Assembly: GCF_034119845.1 (NCBI RefSeq) | Contig: NZ_CP139420.1 | Coordinates: 2,210,001 to 2,274,000, forward strand | DNA from: Flavobacterium sp. NG2 | GTDB lineage: Bacteria > Bacteroidota > Bacteroidia > Flavobacteriales > Flavobacteriaceae | DNA length: 64,000 nt | Reading direction: 5' to 3' | Notes under the pieces: model-generated | What the model was told of the DNA's origin: nothing | The model's input: only the letters and a program-made list of their open reading frames with translations | Database searches by the model: none | Position numbers and translations under genes: made by a program | Shown: one piece after another, positions 61,367 to 64,000 of the stretch | How positions within the stretch are numbered: position 1 is the first letter of the stretch | Layout: every line of letters begins with the position of its first letter

Positions 61367-62884
61367 ATGAAAAATAGAAGTAAAATAATAGCAATACTGG
61401 CGTTCGGTTTAGTTGGAACAACAATTACGGCACAATCTAAAGTTGCCCAATCAGCCAAACCCAATGTGTTATTCATTGCGGTTGATGATTTGAATACATG
61501 GTTAGGGTGCTTGAATAATTATTCGAATACCAAAACGCCAAACATTGACAGACTAGCAGCCAGAGGCGTATTGTTCTCCAATGCACATTGTCAAGCGCCT
61601 TTGTGTGGGCCTTCTCGTGCTTCGATTATGTCGGGTTTGCGTCCGTCAACTACGGGGATTTATGGGATGATTTCGGATGAGAAAATACGTTCGGAAAACC
61701 CTGCTACAAAAGAGATAGTCTTTCTACCAGAGTACTTTAAAAACAATGGCTATCACACCATGGGAATTGGGAAATTATTTCACGATTTTGCTCCCAAAGG
61801 TGTTTTTGATGAAGAAGGCGGCAGAGTCAAAGGTTTTGGCCCTTTGCCCAAAAAACGTTTTGTTTGGGATGGTTTAGGGCCAGCTGACAAAACCAAATAC
61901 GGACGCACCAGCACCGATTGGGGTACTTTTCCTGAACAAGACGAACAAATGCCAGACCATCAATCTGTCAATTGGGCTATTGAGCGTCTGAATAAAAAAT
62001 ACGACCATCCTTTTTTCATGGGGGTTGGATTTCTTCGTCCTCATGTGCCGTTGTATGTACCTCAAAAATGGTTTGATATGCATCCATTGGAAGGCATTCA
62101 GGTTGCTCCTTATTTGTCAGATGATTTAAAAGATGTGCCTCAAGTGGGATTGGATATCAATGATTTGCCTATGATGCCCTCAACAGAATGGGCTATTCAA
62201 ACGGGAGAGTGGAAGAAAATGATTCAAGCCTATTTGGCTTGTGTTAGTTTTGTTGATTATGAAATCGGTCGTGTTTTGGATGCTTTGGATAACAGCGAGC
62301 ATGGCGCTAATACCATCATTGTTTTATGGTCTGACCATGGCTATCGTTTGGGCGAAAAAGGAACTTTTGCCAAACACGGTTTATGGGATTCGGCTACCAA
62401 AGCGCCTTTGTTATTTGTGGCACCCAATTTGCCTAAAGGAAAAGTAATCGAGACTCCAGCCGAAATGCTTTCCATTTATCCAACGCTTTTAGAGTTGTGT
62501 GACCTACCTGCTTACAGCCGAAACGAAGGAATTAGTTTGGTAGCAACAATGAAAAGCGATAAAGTAGCAAATAAAGCCTTTGCGCTCACTACTTATGGTG
62601 AAAATAATCATTCGGTTAACCAAGGAAGATTCAGATTTACACAATATGAAGATGGATCACAGGAATTGTACGACCATAAAATTGACCCTAACGAATTTAC
62701 TAATTTGGTTAATTTTCCAGAATATAAAAGAGAAATTAAAAAGTTAAAAAAATACTTCCCTAAAACCAATGAAAAATGGGACAAGAATTCATCTTATACC
62801 TTCCAACCTTATTTTGTGAAACAAAAAGCGCAAAGCAATGGAGAGGGAGTAAAACCAGTGAATGTAATTGGAGCCGACCAGTAA
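61367..62884 (+). CDS. S1 sulfatase, iduronate-2-sulfatase-like (S1_7-like)
   Basis: Secreted type I sulfatase of 505 aa. The signal peptide ends near [22 protein letters not shown] opens the domain; the maturation motif is C80-G-P-S-R84, canonical in Pro/Ser/Arg. GIGKLFHDFAP, GVGFLRPHVPLYVPQKWF and LWSDHGYRLGEKGTFAKH match the iduronate-2-sulfatase-like branch, alongside the sulfatases at 13406 and 37910. The gene begins 12 nt after the GH2 stop and is followed after 53 nt by the second PL40-like gene. Confidence 0.9.
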   Translation: MKNRSKIIAILAFGLVGTTITAQSKVAQSAKPNVLFIAVDDLNTWLGCLNNYSNTKTPNIDRLAARGVLFSNAHCQAPLCGPSRASIMSGLRPSTTGIYGMISDEKIRSENPATKEIVFLPEYFKNNGYHTMGIGKLFHDFAPKGVFDEEGGRVKGFGPLPKKRFVWDGLGPADKTKYGRTSTDWGTFPEQDEQMPDHQSVNWAIERLNKKYDHPFFMGVGFLRPHVPLYVPQKWFDMHPLEGIQVAPYLSDDLKDVPQVGLDINDLPMMPSTEWAIQTGEWKKMIQAYLACVSFVDYEIGRVLDALDNSEHGANTIIVLWSDHGYRLGEKGTFAKHGLWDSATKAPLLFVAPNLPKGKVIETPAEMLSIYPTLLELCDLPAYSRNEGISLVATMKSDKVANKAFALTTYGENNHSVNQGRFRFTQYEDGSQELYDHKIDPNEFTNLVNFPEYKREIKKLKKYFPKTNEKWDKNSSYTFQPYFVKQKAQSNGEGVKPVNVIGADQ

Positions 62885-62937
62885 TTCGTTTTTAGCAGTA
62901 ACCCTAAAGTAATTTATAATTTTAAAAAAAAAATACC

Positions 62938-64000
62938 TTGAAAAAGTTAATAGTCTTGTTTTTCCTCCCGATCTGTTGTCTTGTTAGCACTCATTTTAAA
63001 GCGCAATCCTTACAACATCCAGCTATTTGGGTGACCAATGAAGAGCGTCCACAAATTTTAGAGAAAATAAAAAAATACGATTGGGCAAAAAGCATGCTCA
63101 ATCAGTTGCATCAGCGTGTGGATGGAGCACTCCAAAAACACCAATCGGATCCTAATGTGATTTTGAATACCATCCCAGCCTTTGCCAAACACGACCGTGA
63201 AAATTCAGAGCAAAAAGCAGGGCCTCTAGCGTCAGCGCACAATAAAGTGTTGGCGCTTGCCTCGGATGCGGGCTATTTGTATTATTTGACCCAAGACGAA
63301 AAATATGCCCAATTTGCAGCAGATATTTTGGGCGTTTATATTGATCATATTGCGCCTTTAACTCCTCAAACGACTACTATTTGTGGCTATGAGTTTTTTG
63401 ATCCAAGGACTACTTATGGGCCTTTTGCCATAACCTATGATTTTATCTATCCGTATTTAAAACAAGCCAATGCAACGGTTTATTCTAAAATACAAAAAAA
63501 GCGCATTCCTTTTGACAATGTTAAAGCTCAAAAAGCAATGGCTAATGTAGTTGGTAATGTATTGCAAGAATATGGCAAACCCGACAAACATGGTAAAACC
63601 ATTTCGAATCATCCTATCTTAACAGCCTCGGGAGCTTTGTTTAGTATTTTATGTATTGAAGATGATAAAGAACGTCAGCGCTTGTTTAATGTTTTTTGGG
63701 AAAAAGGAACGGCACACCAAAATTCATTTAAAAATACGATTCTACCTATGTTTGGAGAGCAAGGTGTTTGGCCAGAATCCTTGAGTTATAGTTTTATGCC
63801 CATTATTACGATGACCTTAAATATTGTAGATCGTATTTATCCAGAAATGAATGTAACTCAGGAAAATCAACACATTTTGAATGGCAATTTTTTGTTTGAT
63901 TATCTAAGGCATCCAAACCGAACATTTGTTCGATTTGGTGACTCCAAACGAAATAATGATAGTACCGACGACCTTTATCGCTACACTTTGGATATTGCTG
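62938..64000 (+). CDS. Heparinase II/III-fold lyase, PL40-like paralog (3' partial)
   Basis: Starts with TTG at 62938 (no in-frame ATG at a sensible place) and runs open to the window end, about 354 codons. The signal peptide (TTG-AAA-AAG then LIVLFFLPICCLVS) ends near HFKAQ. It aligns along its whole visible length with the lyase at 39823: SLQHPAIWVTNEER, FFDPRTTYGPFAITYDFIY, SNHPILTASGALFSILCIEDD, QNSFKNTILPMFGEQGVWPESLSYSFMP, HPNRTFVRFGDS. It is therefore a paralog of the putative ulvan lyase, with the toroid half visible and the sandwich cut off. Whether it also carries a T9SS domain cannot be seen. It is the last visible gene of the operon that starts at 49128. Confidence 0.78.
   Translation, partial: MKKLIVLFFLPICCLVSTHFKAQSLQHPAIWVTNEERPQILEKIKKYDWAKSMLNQLHQRVDGALQKHQSDPNVILNTIPAFAKHDRENSEQKAGPLASAHNKVLALASDAGYLYYLTQDEKYAQFAADILGVYIDHIAPLTPQTTTICGYEFFDPRTTYGPFAITYDFIYPYLKQANATVYSKIQKKRIPFDNVKAQKAMANVVGNVLQEYGKPDKHGKTISNHPILTASGALFSILCIEDDKERQRLFNVFWEKGTAHQNSFKNTILPMFGEQGVWPESLSYSFMPIITMTLNIVDRIYPEMNVTQENQHILNGNFLFDYLRHPNRTFVRFGDSKRNNDSTDDLYRYTLDIA

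Noticed and set aside
1..64000. Mobile elements, tRNA/rRNA genes, riboswitches
   Set aside because: No transposase, integrase, tRNA-like cloverleaf, rRNA segment or recognisable riboswitch fold was seen on either strand by eye; a covariance-model scan was not possible.

Overview
The window is a dense, low-GC, almost entirely plus-strand polysaccharide utilization locus (PUL) of a member of the Bacteroidota, most likely a marine Flavobacteriia. The evidence is a SusC/SusD pair, many secreted or lipoprotein glycoside hydrolases, nine S1-type sulfatases, a type IX secretion (T9SS) sorting domain, Bacteroidota-style -7 boxes (TAnnTTTG) and intergenic repeats of a kind familiar from flavobacterial genomes. 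No tRNA, rRNA, CRISPR array, transposase or integrase was seen.

Layout: (1) 1-1046, 3' part of an AraA/FucI-like sugar isomerase. (2) 1251-13236, GH106, GH78-like, GH59-like and GH106 enzymes. (3) 13406-18016, three sulfatases closed by a strong terminator. (4) 18245-24187, an unusual GH2 and a GH78. (5) 24483-29142, susC and susD. (6) 29468-39379, sulfatase, GH43, sulfatase, a GH115_C-like protein, a nucleoside-hydrolase-like protein and two more sulfatases. (7) 39823-45955, a T9SS-exported heparinase II/III-fold lyase (PL40-like), a secreted HExxH peptidase and an MG2/plug-like surface protein. (8) 46030-46991, a small minus-strand island: two hypothetical genes and a gene remnant. (9) 47341-48926, a PL38/PL5-type lyase and rhaM (L-rhamnose mutarotase). 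(10) 49128-64000, a Tat-type lipoprotein, sulfatase, GH78, two GH2, sulfatase, and a second PL40-like lyase cut by the window edge.

The enzymes point to a sulfated, L-rhamnose-rich, uronate-containing polysaccharide. Ulvan, or a related green-algal sulfated rhamnan/rhamnogalactan, is the best inference. Lyases would cut the backbone, sulfatases would remove sulfate esters, GH78/GH106 would release rhamnose, GH43 and GH2/GH59 would remove xylose-, galactose- or uronate-type residues, SusCD would import oligosaccharides, and RhaM would feed rhamnose catabolism.

The most striking non-coding signal is a recurrent promoter architecture. Imperfect tandem 5-mers (about ACAGT-ACAGG-AYAGT) end 19 bp upstream of a TAnnTTTG-type -7 box. 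The arrangement occurs at nine places, each heading one inferred transcription unit. It looks like the shared operator of one unidentified regulator (not encoded here) acting in place of the -33 element. Several leaders also carry terminator-like hairpins just before the start codon. Other points of interest are a GH2 whose acid/base Glu is replaced by His, a GH59 with a GH78-type N-terminal domain, and sulfatases with non-canonical CxPSR motifs.
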